Shown piece after piece: positions 59,001 to 64,000 of a stretch of DNA of 64,000 bases. Below the pieces are notes generated by a model. It searched no databases, was not told the origin of the DNA, and saw only the letters and a list, made by a program, of their open reading frames with translations. Position 1 is the first letter of the stretch, and every line of letters starts with the position of its first letter. The DNA comes from Streptomyces sp. NBC_00683 (lineage in GTDB: Bacteria > Actinomycetota > Actinomycetes > Streptomycetales > Streptomycetaceae): assembly GCF_036226745.1 (NCBI RefSeq), contig NZ_CP109013.1:7440001-7504000 (forward strand), given 5' to 3'. The position numbers and the translations under genes are program-made.

Positions 59001-62000
59001 GGTTCGTTCGGCTCGCGTCTGGCGGTAGTGACCCGCGGTGCCATGTCTGCTGGTTCCGGTGCGGTCGTGGACGTGGTGGGTGCGGCGGTGTGGGGTCTGG
59101 TGCGCTCGGCGCAGTCGGAGCACCCGGACCGGATCGTCCTGGTGGACACCGACCCGGCCACCGAGGAACAGGATCTGGACCTGGCGCTGCTGGCCGGCGT
59201 CGACGAGCCGCAGGTCGCCATCCGCGACGGTGCACTCCTGGTACCCCGCCTGGCCCGTGCCGTGGGCCGGGAGGAGGCTGTGGCGCTGGATGCTGACGGC
59301 ACCGTACTGATCACCGGTGGCACTGGAACGCTCGGCGGACTGCTGGCCCGCCACCTGGTCACCGAACACGGCATCCGGCACCTTCTCCTGCTCTCTCGCC
59401 AGGGCCCCGACGCCCCTGGCGCTGCAGAACTCACCACAGAACTCGCTTCGCTCGGTGCGCGGGCGCGGATCGTGGCGTGCGATGCCGCCGATCGGGACGC
59501 TCTCGCTGCCGTTCTCGCGGAAATCCCCGCCGCGGATCCGCTGACCGGCGTGGTGCATGCGGCGGGTGTTCTCGACGACGGTGTGTTCACGGCACTGACC
59601 CAGGAGCGCCTGGAAACGGTCCTGCGGGCGAAGGCGACCGCCGCCGCGAACCTAGACGAGCTGACCCGCGACACGGACCTCGCCATGTTTGTCCTCTACT
59701 CCTCGGCGTCGGCGACCTTCGGTACTCCCGGCCAGGCCAACTACTCCGCCGCCAACGCCTACCTCGACGCCCTCGCCGTCCGCCGCCGCACAGAGGGCCT
59801 TCCTGGTTTGTCTCTGGCCTGGGGCCTGTGGGAACAGGCCAGCGGCATGACCGGTCATCTCCGCGACCAGCTTTCGAGCGGGATGTCGACGAAGCAGGCT
59901 CTGTCGTTGTTCGACACGGCATTGGGGTGTGCCGAGGCGCAGTTGCTGCCGATCAATCTTGATCTGGCGGTGGTGCGGGCGGGTGGTGAGGTTCCGGCGT
60001 TGTTGCGTGGTTTGGTGTCGGGTCGGGTGCGGCGTGGGGTTGCGCAGGCGTCGGGTGCGGGTTTGGCGTTGGCGCAGCGGTTGCGGTCGGTGTCTGGTGT
60101 TCAGCGTGGGCAGATGTTGTTGGAGTTGGTGCGTGGGAGTGCTGCGGCGGTGCTGGGTCATGCGTCGGTTGATGCGGTGGGTGAGCGTCAGGCGTTCAAG
60201 GATCTGGGGTTCGATTCGCTGACTGCGGTGGAGTTGCGTAACCGTTTGACCGGGGCTACGGGTTTGCGGCTGCCGGCGACGTTGGTGTTCGACCATCCGA
60301 GTCCGGCGGCGCTGAGTGAGCGTTTGTTGTCGGAGTTCTTCGGTGGGTTGGAGGCGGTTGCGGAGCCGGTGCGGCAGGTCGCGGTGGCCGGGTCCGATGA
60401 GCCGTTGGCGATTGTGGGTATGGCGTGCCGGCTGCCGGGTGGGGTGGGGTCGCCCGAGCAGCTGTGGGACCTGGTCACTGGCGGGGTGGACGGGCTGTCG
60501 GAGTTCCCGGCCGACCGGGGTTGGCCGGCGGACCTGGTGGACCGGGGTGCCGGTGTGGGTGGGTTCGTCGATGGGGCGGATCGGTTTGATGCGGCGTTGT
60601 TCGGGATTTCGCCGCGTGAGGCGTTGGGGATGGATCCGCAGCAGCGGTTGTTGTTGGAGGCGGCGTGGGAGACGTTCGAGTCGGCGGGGATGGATCCGCG
60701 TTCTCTGCGGGGGCGGAGTGTGGGTGTGTTTGCGGGGGCGTTGTCGTCGGGGTATGTGGCTGGTGGTGAGGGGCATGTGCTGTCGGGTGCGGCGAACAGT
60801 GTGATTTCTGGCCGGGCGGCGTATGTGTTCGGGTTGGAGGGGCCGGCGGTGACGGTGGACACGGCGTGTTCGTCGTCGTTGGTGGCGTTGCATTTGGCGG
60901 GGCAGGCGTTGCGGTCGGGTGAGTGCGACATGGCGTTGGCCGGTGGTGTGACGGTGATGGTGTCGCCGGCTGCGTTCACGGAGTTCGACCGGCAGGACGG
61001 GCTGGCTGCGGATGGTCGGTGCAAGGCGTTCGCGGGTGCTGCGGACGGGACGGGCTGGGCCGAGGGTGTGGGCCTGGTGTTGGTGGAGCGGCTGTCGGAC
61101 GCTCAGCGCAACGGGCACAGGATTCTTGCGGTGGTGCGTGGCAGTGCGGTGAATCAGGACGGTGCGTCGAACGGTCTGACGGCGCCGAACGGTCCGTCGC
61201 AGCAGCGGGTGATCCGGCAGGCACTGGCCAACGCCCGGCTGACTGGCGCGGATGTCGACGTCGTGGAGGCGCACGGGACGGGGACGCGGCTGGGTGACCC
61301 GATCGAGGCGCAGGCGCTGTTGGCGACCTACGGCCAGGAGCGGGGCGAGACCGGTGAGCCGTTGTGGCTGGGGTCGGTCAAATCCAACATCGGTCACACT
61401 CAGGCCGCGGCGGGTGTCGCGGGCCTGATCAAGATGGTGATGGCGATGCGGCACGGTGTGCTTCCGGCGACACTGCATGTCGATGAGCCGTCGCCTCAGG
61501 TGGACTGGTCGGCGGGCGCCGTGGAACTGCTCACCCAGGCGCGTTCCTGGCCCGAGGTGGAACGTCCGCGCCGCGCTGCGGTGTCCTCGTTCGGTATCAG
61601 CGGCACCAACGCGCACGTCATCCTGGAACAGGCTCCGGAGTCCGTCGAGCGGGAGCCGGTGGCGGCCGAGCCGTCGGTGATACGTCCCGGGCTGGTGCCG
61701 TGGGTGGTGTCGGCCAACTCCGATGCGGCGTTGCGGGCGCAGGTGGAGCGGCTGCGGGAGTTCGTGGCGGAGCGGCCGGAGTTGGATCCGGTGGACGTGG
61801 GCTGGTCGCTGGCGACAACCCGGGCCGCGCTGGAGCATCGCGTGGTGCTGGCTGCTGGTGGGGATGTGCTCGCTGCGGGTGCGACTGTGGAGGGCCGGAT
61901 TGCGTTTCTGTTCACCGGTCAGGGCTCGCAGCGTGCAGGGATGGGCCTGGGGCTGTACGAGCAGTTCCCGGTGTTCGCGGAAGCCTTCGACGCGGTGTGT

Positions 62001-64000
62001 GCCCGGCTCGACGTCCGGCTGGAGCGTCCGCTGCACGAGGTCCTCACCGACGGCGTCGACCTGAACCACACCGTGTGGGCGCAGACCGGCTTGTTCGCCC
62101 TTGAGGTTGCGCTGTTCCGGCTCGTCGAGTCGTGGGGCGTGACCCCGGATGTGCTGTTGGGTCACTCGCTGGGTGAAATCACTGCCACGCATGTCGCGGG
62201 GATCCTCGACCTGGACGACGCGTGCGTGCTGGTCGCCGAGCGCGGCCGACTGATGCAGGCACTGCCTGAGGGTGGCGGCATGCTCGCCGTCCAGGCCACC
62301 GAAGCCGATGTCGCGGACTCCGGCCTGGACGTCGCCGCTGTGAACGGTCCGAACTCCGTGGTCCTGTCCGGCGACGCCGGGGCCATCGAGCGGTACGCGG
62401 CCGGGTGCGCGGAGCGCGGTCTGCGGTTCAACGTCTTGTCGGTGTCGCACGCGTTCCACTCCGCGCTGATGGAGCCGATGCTGGGCGAGTTCGCCACGGT
62501 GCTGTCCGGACTGACGTTCCACCCTGCGCGGATTCCGGTCGTCTCGAACCTGACCGGAGCCGTCGCCGACCCCGGTGTCATGCAGCGGCCGGAGTACTGG
62601 CTGAACCAGGTGCGGCAGGCGGTCCGGTTCGCGGACGGTGTCACGACCCTCGAAGCGATGGGCGTGACCCGCTACCTGGAACTCGGCCCCGACGGGGTCC
62701 TGTCGGCCATGGCCCAGGACACCGCTGCCGACGCCCAGTTCGTCCCCGTCCTGCGCAAGGATCGCGACGAAACCGACACCGCACTCACGGCGGTCGGCAG
62801 TCTGTGGACGTCCGGAGTCGATGTCGACTGGACGGCGCTGTTCGCCGGTTGGGGCGGCAGGCCCGTTGATCTGCCGACGTATGCGTTCCAGCGTGAGCGG
62901 TTCTGGCCGGAGCTTTCGCTGACGTCCGCTGCGGGCGGTGGCGGTGATCTGATCGATGCGGCGTTCTGGGATGCGGTGGAGCGTGAGGACCTGGAGGAAC
63001 TTGCGGGTCTGGAGTCGGCGTTGCCGGCGCTGTCCGCCTGGCGGCAGCGTCACCAGGAACGGTCGACGCTTGATTCGTGGCGTTATCGGGTCATGTGGAA
63101 GCCGCTGGACAGCTTGTCGTCGTCGGCGGTGCTGACTGGTGTGTGGGCGGTTGTCGGTACCGAGGACCCCGAGGTGTCCGAGGCACTGTCCTCGGCTGGT
63201 GCGACCGTGGTCGGTGTTCCTGCCGAAGAGGTGTCGGGGCTGTCTGGCCTGGCGGGTGTGGTGCTGTCTGCGTCCGGGGTGGCGGAGGCGCTGGCCGTGG
63301 TGCAGGGGCTGGGTGAGGTCACGGCGCCGCTGTGGGTGGTGACGCGTGGCGCGGTGTCCGTGGGCGGTTCGGATCGGCTGGTGAACCCCAGCCTTGCCTC
63401 GGTGTGGGGTCTGGGCAGGGTTGCGGCGTTGGAGGTGCCGGACCGTTGGGGTGGTCTGGTCGATCTTCCTGAGGTTCTGGATGGCCGGGCGGGTGCCCGT
63501 TTGGTGGGGGTTCTGGCTGCCGGTGGTGGTGAGGATCAGGTCGCGGTTCGTGGTTCCGGGGTGTTCGGTCGGCGGTTGGTTCGTGCGGTTCCGGCCGGGG
63601 CGGTGGATGCGTCGTGGAATCCGTGTCCGTCGGGGACGGTGCTGGTTACGGGTGGTACGGGTGCGTTGGGTGTGGAGGTGGCGCGTTGGCTGGCGGGTCG
63701 GGGTGTGCCGCATCTGGTGTTGACGAGTCGGCGGGGTGTGGCGCCGGAGGGTCTGGTCGAGGAGCTGTCCGCGCTGGGTGCGCGGGTCACTGTTGTGGCT
63801 TGTGATGTGGCTGATCGGGAGGCGTTGGCGGAGGTTGTTGCGGGTGTTCCCGTCGGCTTGCCGTTGACCGGGGTTGTGCATGCGGCGGGTGTGGTGGATG
63901 ACGGGTTGTTGGAGGGGTTGTCGTCGGAGCGTTTGGTGTCGGTGATGGCGCCGAAGGTGGATGGGTTGGTGAATCTGGATGTGGTGACGTCGGGTTTGCC
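40989..64000 (+). CDS. Modular type I PKS (modules J-M complete, N partial); 3' end outside window
   Basis: Open from the ATG at 40989 to the window edge with no stop: at least 7,670 residues. The start is chosen for its RBS, the overlap with gene 2 and the docking coiled coil that follows. Domains: docking coiled coil (about 1-34); J KS-AT-KR-ACP; K, L and M each KS-AT-DH-KR-ACP; N KS-AT-KR (cut). KS Cys: 202, 1652, 3314, 4974, 6627. AT Ser: 633, 2082, 3745, 5404, 7060, all GHSLGE with HAFH, so all malonyl. DH His: 2380, 4043, 5702. KR Tyr: 1261, 2927, 4592, 6252. ACP Ser: 1431, 3091, 4757, 6410. No ER. Predicted contribution: a hydroxyl, three successive double bonds (a triene), then a hydroxyl. 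L and M, and the start of N, share long nearly identical DNA blocks spaced about 5 kb apart, which suggests recent duplication or conversion. Confidence 0.97.
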   Translation, partial: MTADSADRIVEALRTSLKEVERLRTQNREILAANSEPVAIVAMSCRLPGDVADPDGFWRLVSTGRDAITDFPANRGWEQSEREQGHETYAPRGGFVHDADLFDADLFGISPREALAMDPQQRLLLEAAWEAFETAGVDPRSLAGTPTGVFIGASPSGYGLIDQGSEDAESFALTGGASSVLSGRVSYVFGLEGPAVTVDTACSSSLVALHLAAHALRQGECRMALVGGVSVMATPGSFGAFAKQGGLASDGRCKSFATAADGTGWSEGVGVLLVERLSDARRNGHKILAVVRGSAVNQDGASNGLSAPNGPSQQRVIRQALANARLTGADVDVVEAHGTGTRLGDPIEAEALQLTYGRSRGEGGEPLWLGSVKSNIGHTQSAAGVAGVIKMVMALRHGVLPATLHVDEPSQHVDWSLGAVELLTEPRPWPAVDRPRRAGVSAFGISGTNAHVILEQAPESVEREPVVEPSAIRPGLVPWVVSAKSADALRAQVERLREFVADRPELDPVDVGRSLATTRAALEHRAVLAGDTTLATGVAVEGRTAFLFTGQGSQRPGMGLGLYQQFPVFAEAFDAVCARLDVRLKRPLRGVLTDGTDLDHTVWAQAGLFALEVALFRLVESWGVTPDVLLGHSLGEISAAHVAGILSLDDACVLVAERGRLMQALPEGGGMLAVQATEADVADSGLDIAAVNGPNSVVLSGTTEAIERYAAQCAEQGLRFNVLSVSHAFHSALMEPMLDEFATVLAGLTFHPAEIPVVSNLTGAIAEPGVMQQPEYWLNQVRQPVRFADGVTALEAMGVTRYVELGPDGVLSGMAQETVAGAEFIPVLRKDRDETDTALGAVSRLWTSGVDVAWTKLFAGWGGGVVDLPTYAFQRQRFWPEPVVQAAGGDLVDAAFWDAVEREDLEELAGLESALPVLSAWRRRHQERSTLDSWRYRVTWKPLDSLSSSAVLTGVWAVVGTEDPEVSEALSSAGATVVSVPVEEVSGLPDLAGVVLSASGWAETLAVVQGLSEVTAPLWVLTRGAVSVGGSDRLESPDLAAVWGLGRVAALEFPQRWGGLIDLPEVLDARAGARLVSVLAAGGSEDQVAVRGSGVYGRRLARAVPAAVVGEGWQPSGTVLVTGGTGALGAEVARWLAGRGVPHLVLTSRGGVAPDGLVEELSGLGAQVTVAACDVADRNDLAAVIAGVPEQWPLAGIVHAAGVVDTEGLEQTNAAAFADVVRAKIEGTVLLDELTADLPLDLFVVFSSIAATWGSGSQSAYAAGNAFLDAWTQHRHDRGLPGTSVAWGPWAGAGMAMDPEAARSLRRRGLLPMDPALAVRALAAAVDGREPYVTVADMDWSVFTPAFTSSRPSALLSDLPEAADALRTVSGDALRGGPGAGLLQRLGDAPATERARILLDLVRDRAATVLGHAGADAVEPGRAFRDLGFDSLMAVELRNLLTADTGLSLPATLVFDHPSPTTLSEHLLSELAGDTQEGPAPGTRVAGAAQDEPVAIVGMACRYPGGVTSPEQLWELVAAGSDGITAFPDDRGWPTGLVDATAAVGGFVHDADEFDAALFGISPREALAMDPQQRLLLEAAWETLEAAGVNPRSLRGERVGVFAGASSSGYGSNGVAGAEGHLLSGTANSVISGRLAYVFGLEGPAMTVDTACSSSLVALHLAAQGLRTGECDLALAGGVTVMVSPGAFAEFDRQDGLASDGRCKSFAATADGTGWAEGVGLLLVERLSDAKRNGHHILAVMRGSAVNQDGASNGLTAPNGPSQQRVIHQALANAQLTTADVDVVEAHGTGTRLGDPIEAQALLATYGQNRGEGNGPLWLGSIKSNIGHTQAAAGVAGIIKMIMAMRHGLMPATLHIDEPTPQVDWTAGAVELLTEARPWPETDNRPRRAAVSSFGISGTNAHVILEQAPEPEPAQEPVQTCPPGQVPWVVSAKSEPALQAQVERLRSFAADGPELDPVDVAWSLATSRAALEHRAVLAGEATLATGIAREGRTAFLFTGQGAQRAGMGLGLYEAFPVFAEAFDAVCARLDVRLERPLKEVLTDGVDLDHTVWAQAGLFALEVAMFRLVESWGVTSDVLLGHSLGEITAAHVAGILDLDDACTMVAERGRLMQALPAGGGMLAVQATEADVADSGLDIAAVNGPNSVVLSGTTDAIERYANQCAERGLRFNVLSVSHAFHSALMEPMLDEFATVLSGLTFHPAGIPVVSNLTGAIAEPGLMQEPDYWLRQVRQPVRFADGVTALEAMGVARYVELGPDGVLSGMAQDTAADAEFVPVLRKDRDETDTALTAISRLWATGTDVDWTAVFAGWGGRVVDLPTYAFQRERFWPQPGVFGGDAGALGIEGAGHALLGSVVALADADGVLLTGRLSVVAQPWLADHVVLDRIVVPGTALVEMALRAGQEVDCGLLRELVLRAPLVLPESSGVQVQIGIDDPDPSGDRPVHIHARAEGTDEWTLHASGLLAASDTGAPGFDLELWPPQDATAVDLVGFYDVLAGAGLEYGPAFQGVQAAWRDASGVYAEVVVAESADGFGIHPALLDAALHPSGLLTGDGEGSGARLPFAWSGVELFAVGATTLRVAIRPEGESVTVQAADGTGAPVAVIRSLMSRGVSAEQLSSAGNAGDALFAVEWVPVPASPGVTAAVTDDVSAWTVLPAGDGPAEQVLGEVLRGVQEWLADEGSFGSRLVVVTRGAMPAGPDGMVDVVGAAVWGLVRSAQSEHPDRIVLIDTDPATEEEGVDLALLAGVDEPQVAIRDGALLVPRLARAVGGEQAVPLDGDGTVLITGGTGTLGGLLARHLVTEHGIRHLLLLSRRGPDAPGAADLTTELAELGAQARIVACDAADRDALAAVLADIPTDTPLTGVVHAAGVLDDGVFTALTQERLETVLRAKATAAANLDELTRDTDLAMFVLYSSASATFGAPGQANYSAANAYLDALATRRRAEGLPGLSVAWGLWEQASGMTGHLQDRTGRLGPGLTDEQGLALFDTALNADRADVVAMLLDTRALRSWNGTTPIPALLRGLVPAAVVRRAGRTVGGEPQLLRQLAGLSSAERGALLQEMVLTEVAHVLGHTSADAVGERQAFKDLGFDSLTAVELRNRLNAATGLRLPATLVFDYPNVQVLAGHLAGALSGAGDPAVVAPRRMVPAAVDEPIAIVGMSCRLPGGVVSPAGLWDLVTAGGDGVTDFPDDRGWDVTWGGVSGSGGFVTGAGDFDAGLFGISPREALAMDPQQRLLLEGVWEAFESTGLDPMSLRGSSTGVYAGVMYHDYAQSLGVVPEGVEAFLATGNAGSVFSGRVAYTFGLEGPAVTVDTACSSSLVALHLASQALRAGECDLAVAGGVTVLSTPGVFVDFARQGGLAFDGRCKSFAAAADGTGWAEGAAVLVVERLSDAQRNGHHILAVVRGSAINQDGASNGLTAPNGPSQQRVMSQALANAHLTSADIDVVEAHGTGTRLGDPIEAQALLATYGQDRGESDEPLWLGSVKSNIGHTQAAAGAAGVIKMVMALRHGLMPATLHVDAPSPQVDWSAGAVELLTEARPWPEAGRPRRAAVSSFGISGTNAHVILEEPPATQAVEAAPTRTGRPTPVPWPVSAKSPDALRAQVERLRAFVAERPELDPVDVGWSLATTRAALEHRVVLAAGGDVLAAGATVEGRIAFLFTGQGSQRAGMGLGLYEQFPVFSEAFDAVCARLDVRLERPLREVLIDGIDLDHTVWAQAGLFALEVALFRLVESWGVVPDVLLGHSLGEIAAAHVAGILDLDDACVLVAERGRLMQALPAGGGMLAVQATEADVADSGLDIAAVNGPNSVVLSGDLESIERYAAECAERGLRFNVLSVSHAFHSALMEPMLDEFATVLNGLTFHPARISVVSNVTGAVAEPGVMQRPEYWLNQVRQAVRFADGVTALEAMGVTRYVELGPDGVLSAMAQDTVVGAEFIPVVRRDRDETDTALTAVGHLWTSGVDVDWTAVFAGWGGRVVDLPTYAFHRERFWPQPNMGAGDLAAVGMTGAEHALLGAAVTLAEGDGALLTGRLSMGAHAWLADHLVLDRVVVPGAALVEMVLRAGQEVGCALVRELVLRAPLVLPESGGVQIQVRVEGPDASGDRPVHIHAYAEGADEWVLHASGSLAEQTSSQADFDLSMWPPQGADAVDVDGFYEALAGVGFGYGPVFQGVQAAWRDGSGVYADVVLPEPGVGQVDTFGIHPALLDAALHPANLLSEGPGEQGPRLPFAWSGVELFAVGATTLRVAIRPEGEGITVQAADGTGAPVAVVRSLVSRAVSAEQLSSAGRGDDALFAVEWVALPPGGAASGEAEDVSAWTVLPAGDGPVEQVLGEVLRGVQEWLADEGSFGSRLAVVTRGAVPAESGAVDVVGAAVWGLVRSAQSEHPDRIVLVDTDPATEEEGVDLALLAGVDEPQVAIRGGALLVPRLARAGGGEQAVPLDGDGTVLITGGTGTLGGLLAHHLVTEHGIRHLLLLSRQGPDAPGASDLVADLAELGAQARIVACDAADRDALAAVLADIPADTPLTGVVHAAGVLDDGVFTALTEERLETVLRVKATAAANLDELTRGTDLAMFVLYSSASATFGTPGQANYSAANAYLDALATRRRAEGLPGLSLAWGLWQQASGMTGRLAENDRSRVTSAGAALSTEQGLALFDTALTRPAAHLVPISLDLAVVRAGGEVPALLRGLVSGRVRRGVAQASGAGLALAQRLRSVSGVQRGQMLLELVRGSAAAVLGHASVDAVGERQAFKDLGFDSLTAVELRNRLTGATGLRLPATLVFDHPSPAALSERLLSEFFGGLEAVAEPVRQVAVAGSDEPLAIVGMACRLPGGVGSPEQLWNLVADGVDGMSAFPGDRGWPAEVSGVASGVGGFVDGADRFDAALFGISPREALGMDPQQRLLLEAAWETFESAGMDPRSLRGRSVGVFAGALSSGYVAGGEGHVLSGAANSVISGRAAYVFGLEGPAVTVDTACSSSLVALHLAGQALRSGECDMALAGGVTVMVSPAAFTEFDRQDGLAADGRCKAFAGAADGTGWAEGVGLVLVERLSDAQRNGHRILAVVRGSAVNQDGASNGLTAPNGPSQQRVIRQALANARLTGADVDVVEAHGTGTRLGDPIEAQALLATYGQDRGEGDVPLWLGSVKSNIGHTQAAAGVAGLIKMVMAMRHGVLPATLHVDEPSPQVDWSAGAVELLTEARSWPESGRPRRAGVSSFGISGTNAHVILEAPPQPGPAALDVTPKAPDLVPWPVSAQSEPALRAQVERLRAFVAERPELDPVDVGWSLATTRAALEHRVVLAAGGDVLAAGATVEGRIAFLFTGQGSQRAGMGLGLYEQFPVFAEAFDAVCARLDVRLERPLREVLIDGVDLDHTVWAQAGLFALEVALFRLVESWGVVPDVLLGHSLGEIAAAHVAGILDLDDACVLVAERGRLMQALPEGGGMLAVQAAEADVADSGLDVAAVNGPNSVALSGTTEAIERYAAQCAEQGRRFNVLSVSHAFHSALMEPMLGEFATVLSGLTFHPAGIPVVSNLTGAVADPGVMQQPEYWLNQVRQAVRFADGVTTLEAMGVTRYLELGPDGVLSAMAQDTAADAQFISVLRKDRDETDTALTAAGRLWTSGVDVDWTALFAGWGGRVVDLPTYAFHRERFWPQPNMGAGDLTAVGMTDAGHALLGAAVELADGDAVVLTGRLAVGAQPWLAEHLVLDRVVVPGAALVEMVLRAGQEVDCGVLRELVLRAPLVLPESGGVQVQVRVEGPDASGDRPVHIHGRAEGTDEWTLHASGFLAASDTRAPGFDLSVWPPQGADAVDVDGFYEALAGVGFGYGPAFQGVQAAWRDGSGVYADVVLPEPGVGQVDTFGIHPALLDAALHPANLLSEGPGEQGPRLPFAWSGVELFAVGATTLRVAIRPEGEGITVQAADGTGAPVAVVRSLMSRAVSAEQLSTAGRGDDALFAVEWVALPPDGAASGEADDVSAWTVLPAGDGPVDQVLGEVLRGVQEWLADEGSFGSRLAVVTRGAMSAGSGAVVDVVGAAVWGLVRSAQSEHPDRIVLVDTDPATEEQDLDLALLAGVDEPQVAIRDGALLVPRLARAVGREEAVALDADGTVLITGGTGTLGGLLARHLVTEHGIRHLLLLSRQGPDAPGAAELTTELASLGARARIVACDAADRDALAAVLAEIPAADPLTGVVHAAGVLDDGVFTALTQERLETVLRAKATAAANLDELTRDTDLAMFVLYSSASATFGTPGQANYSAANAYLDALAVRRRTEGLPGLSLAWGLWEQASGMTGHLRDQLSSGMSTKQALSLFDTALGCAEAQLLPINLDLAVVRAGGEVPALLRGLVSGRVRRGVAQASGAGLALAQRLRSVSGVQRGQMLLELVRGSAAAVLGHASVDAVGERQAFKDLGFDSLTAVELRNRLTGATGLRLPATLVFDHPSPAALSERLLSEFFGGLEAVAEPVRQVAVAGSDEPLAIVGMACRLPGGVGSPEQLWDLVTGGVDGLSEFPADRGWPADLVDRGAGVGGFVDGADRFDAALFGISPREALGMDPQQRLLLEAAWETFESAGMDPRSLRGRSVGVFAGALSSGYVAGGEGHVLSGAANSVISGRAAYVFGLEGPAVTVDTACSSSLVALHLAGQALRSGECDMALAGGVTVMVSPAAFTEFDRQDGLAADGRCKAFAGAADGTGWAEGVGLVLVERLSDAQRNGHRILAVVRGSAVNQDGASNGLTAPNGPSQQRVIRQALANARLTGADVDVVEAHGTGTRLGDPIEAQALLATYGQERGETGEPLWLGSVKSNIGHTQAAAGVAGLIKMVMAMRHGVLPATLHVDEPSPQVDWSAGAVELLTQARSWPEVERPRRAAVSSFGISGTNAHVILEQAPESVEREPVAAEPSVIRPGLVPWVVSANSDAALRAQVERLREFVAERPELDPVDVGWSLATTRAALEHRVVLAAGGDVLAAGATVEGRIAFLFTGQGSQRAGMGLGLYEQFPVFAEAFDAVCARLDVRLERPLHEVLTDGVDLNHTVWAQTGLFALEVALFRLVESWGVTPDVLLGHSLGEITATHVAGILDLDDACVLVAERGRLMQALPEGGGMLAVQATEADVADSGLDVAAVNGPNSVVLSGDAGAIERYAAGCAERGLRFNVLSVSHAFHSALMEPMLGEFATVLSGLTFHPARIPVVSNLTGAVADPGVMQRPEYWLNQVRQAVRFADGVTTLEAMGVTRYLELGPDGVLSAMAQDTAADAQFVPVLRKDRDETDTALTAVGSLWTSGVDVDWTALFAGWGGRPVDLPTYAFQRERFWPELSLTSAAGGGGDLIDAAFWDAVEREDLEELAGLESALPALSAWRQRHQERSTLDSWRYRVMWKPLDSLSSSAVLTGVWAVVGTEDPEVSEALSSAGATVVGVPAEEVSGLSGLAGVVLSASGVAEALAVVQGLGEVTAPLWVVTRGAVSVGGSDRLVNPSLASVWGLGRVAALEVPDRWGGLVDLPEVLDGRAGARLVGVLAAGGGEDQVAVRGSGVFGRRLVRAVPAGAVDASWNPCPSGTVLVTGGTGALGVEVARWLAGRGVPHLVLTSRRGVAPEGLVEELSALGARVTVVACDVADREALAEVVAGVPVGLPLTGVVHAAGVVDDGLLEGLSSERLVSVMAPKVDGLVNLDVVTSGL
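41091..45400 (+). other. Module J: KS-AT(malonyl)-KR(A-type)-ACP
   Basis: KS 41091-42345 (Cys 41592); its N-terminal text [13 protein letters not shown] departs from the AIVGMACR of the internal KSs, as is usual for a protein's first KS. AT 42618-43515 (Ser 42885, HAFH from 43167; malonyl). Pre-KR segment [13 protein letters not shown] 43659-43783. KR 43788-45065: VDT replaces LDD, so the second Asp is absent (A-type); Tyr 44769. ACP 45165-45400 (Ser 45279). Expected unit: beta-hydroxyl. Confidence 0.92.
45459..50380 (+). other. Module K: KS-AT(malonyl)-DH-KR(B-type)-ACP
   Basis: KS 45459-46710 (Cys 45942). AT 46965-47870 (GQGAQ, Ser 47232, HAFH; malonyl). DH 48015-48830: His 48126 in [10 protein letters not shown] (Asp at 48138 where Gly is usual), EYGPAF, Asp 48606 in LLDAALH. 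KR about 48860-49865: the catalytic half starts near 49320 with no ER inserted; LDD present, Tyr 49767. ACP 50145-50380 (Ser 50259). The KR-ACP linker ([14 protein letters not shown]) is unlike those of the other DH modules here. Expected unit: a double bond. Confidence 0.92.
50439..55375 (+). other. Module L: KS-AT(malonyl)-DH-KR(B-type)-ACP
   Basis: KS 50439-51690 (Cys 50928); it shares the unusual insert-region text [13 protein letters not shown] with the KS of module B. AT 51951-52850 (Ser 52221 in [11 protein letters not shown]; malonyl). DH 53010-53825 starts EHALLG rather than GHALLG, has His 53115 in [10 protein letters not shown] (HxxxD), GYGPVF and Asp 53607. KR about 53850-54860 (LDD, Tyr 54762). 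ACP 55145-55375 (Ser 55257). Expected unit: a double bond. Confidence 0.92.
51783..52110 (+). repeat. KS-AT linker/AT start repeat, copy 1 (module L)
   Basis: About 330 bp. The first roughly 248 bp appear identical to 56760-57007 (offset +4977), and a third, slightly diverged copy is at about 61732-62040 in module N. It covers the KS-AT linker through GQGSQ and the AT N-terminus. Confidence 0.85.
55008..56361 (+). repeat. ACP-KS repeat block, copy 1 (end of module L, KS of module M)
   Basis: About 1.35 kb aligned without indels to 59967-61320 (offset +4959). It is nearly identical apart from a window of roughly 110 bp (about 55490-55600, the KS N-terminal variable loop) and scattered single changes such as the third base of the codon ending at 56003. 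Confidence 0.9.
55437..60335 (+). other. Module M: KS-AT(malonyl)-DH-KR(B-type)-ACP
   Basis: KS 55437-56670 (Cys 55908). AT 56928-57825 (Ser 57198 in [15 protein letters not shown]; malonyl). DH 57990-58805: [13 protein letters not shown] (His 58092; Asp 58104 instead of Gly; also Glu for the Asp preceding His), GYGPAF, Asp 58584. KR about 58830-59840 (LDD, Tyr 59742). ACP 60105-60335 (Ser 60216). Expected unit: a double bond. The KS is nearly identical to that of N, and the AT start to those of L and N. Confidence 0.92.
56760..57087 (+). repeat. KS-AT linker/AT start repeat, copy 2 (module M)
   Basis: Second copy of the 51783-52110 block. After the shared core it carries GCGGAAGCC where module L has TCCGAGGCC, a variant shared with the module N copy. 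Confidence 0.85.
59967..61320 (+). repeat. ACP-KS repeat block, copy 2 (end of module M, KS of module N)
   Basis: Partner of 55008-56361. Identity begins in the KR-ACP linker (about [12 protein letters not shown]), runs through ACP, inter-module linker and KS, and falls off after [13 protein letters not shown]. Confidence 0.9.
61732..62040 (+). repeat. KS-AT linker/AT start repeat, copy 3 (module N)
   Basis: Third copy of the block, with a few substitutions in the linker and an identical stretch from the start of the post-linker segment (GCTGCTGGTGGGGATGTG) through the AT GQGSQ motif. Confidence 0.82.
63077..64000 (+). repeat. KR repeat block, copy 3 (module N), truncated by window end
   Basis: Ungapped match to copy 1 at offset +59542, about 59 kb away and in another gene. 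In the 180 bp from 63563 I count a single difference from 4021-4200. Confidence 0.88.

Larger units (their letters stand above)
60396..64000 (+). other. Module N (partial): KS-AT(malonyl)-KR(B-type), cut by window end
   Basis: KS 60396-61630 (Cys 60867). AT 61896-62795 (Ser 62166 in [15 protein letters not shown]; malonyl). Pre-KR segment [13 protein letters not shown] 62949-63073. KR from 63078 with TGGTGALG and VDDGLLEG (B-type); the window ends before the catalytic Tyr. The KR is nearly the same DNA as the KRs of modules B and C. Expected unit: beta-hydroxyl. Confidence 0.88.

Noticed and set aside
2..64000. CRISPR array, tRNA/rRNA, insertion sequence, attachment site or riboswitch
   Set aside because: Apart from 36 bp, all sequence is coding for PKS domains. 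The long repeats are PKS module copies, not mobile elements or spacer arrays.

Overview
The window is one continuous stretch of a modular type I polyketide synthase (PKS) locus. All real coding is on the + strand, in three very large genes: the 3' end of gene 1 (2-9598), a complete gene 2 of 10,454 aa (9635-40999), and the 5' part of gene 3 (40989 to beyond 64000, at least 7,670 aa). High GC with G/C-dominated third codon positions, multi-megadalton modular PKSs and actinomycete-type module architecture point to an actinomycete, most likely Streptomyces or a relative. No tailoring, regulatory, transport, RNA or mobile genes are present. The only non-coding stretch is the 36-bp gap between genes 1 and 2, and genes 2 and 3 overlap by 11 bp, so the three genes look like one operon.

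Layout (modules lettered A-N in gene order; mal = malonyl-type AT, mmal = methylmalonyl-type AT). Gene 1: A [..KR-ACP], B [KS-AT(mal)-KR-ACP], C [KS-AT(mal)-KR-ACP], C-terminal docking domain. Gene 2: N-terminal docking coiled coil, D [KS-AT(mal)-DH-ER-KR-ACP], E [KS-AT(mmal)-KR-ACP], F [KS-AT(mal)-KR-ACP], G [KS-AT(mal)-DH-ER-KR-ACP], H [KS-AT(mmal)-DH-ER-KR-ACP], I [KS-AT(mal)-KR-ACP], C-terminal docking domain. Gene 3: N-terminal docking coiled coil, J [KS-AT(mal)-KR-ACP], K, L and M [each KS-AT(mal)-DH-KR-ACP], N [KS-AT(mal)-KR.. cut by the window end]. There is no loading module and no thioesterase, so both ends of the assembly line lie outside.

How they would work together (inference, assuming collinear order 1 to 2 to 3 and active domains): hydroxyls from B and C, a saturated unit from D, a methyl-branched hydroxyl unit from E, a hydroxyl from F, a saturated unit from G, a methyl-branched saturated unit from H, hydroxyls from I and J, a conjugated triene from K-L-M, then another hydroxyl from N. 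That is a long polyol-triene chain with only two methyl branches in the visible part, as in large polyol or polyene macrolides or linear polyols. I cannot assign it to a named compound.

The most notable features concern how the locus evolved: near-identical KR blocks shared by distant modules, a copied ACP-KS block and recurring AT blocks in gene 3, a shared methylmalonyl-AT cassette in two modules, sharp codon-usage mosaicism, a module lacking the usual pre-KR dimerisation element, and dehydratases with an altered HxxxG motif in exactly the modules that should make the triene.
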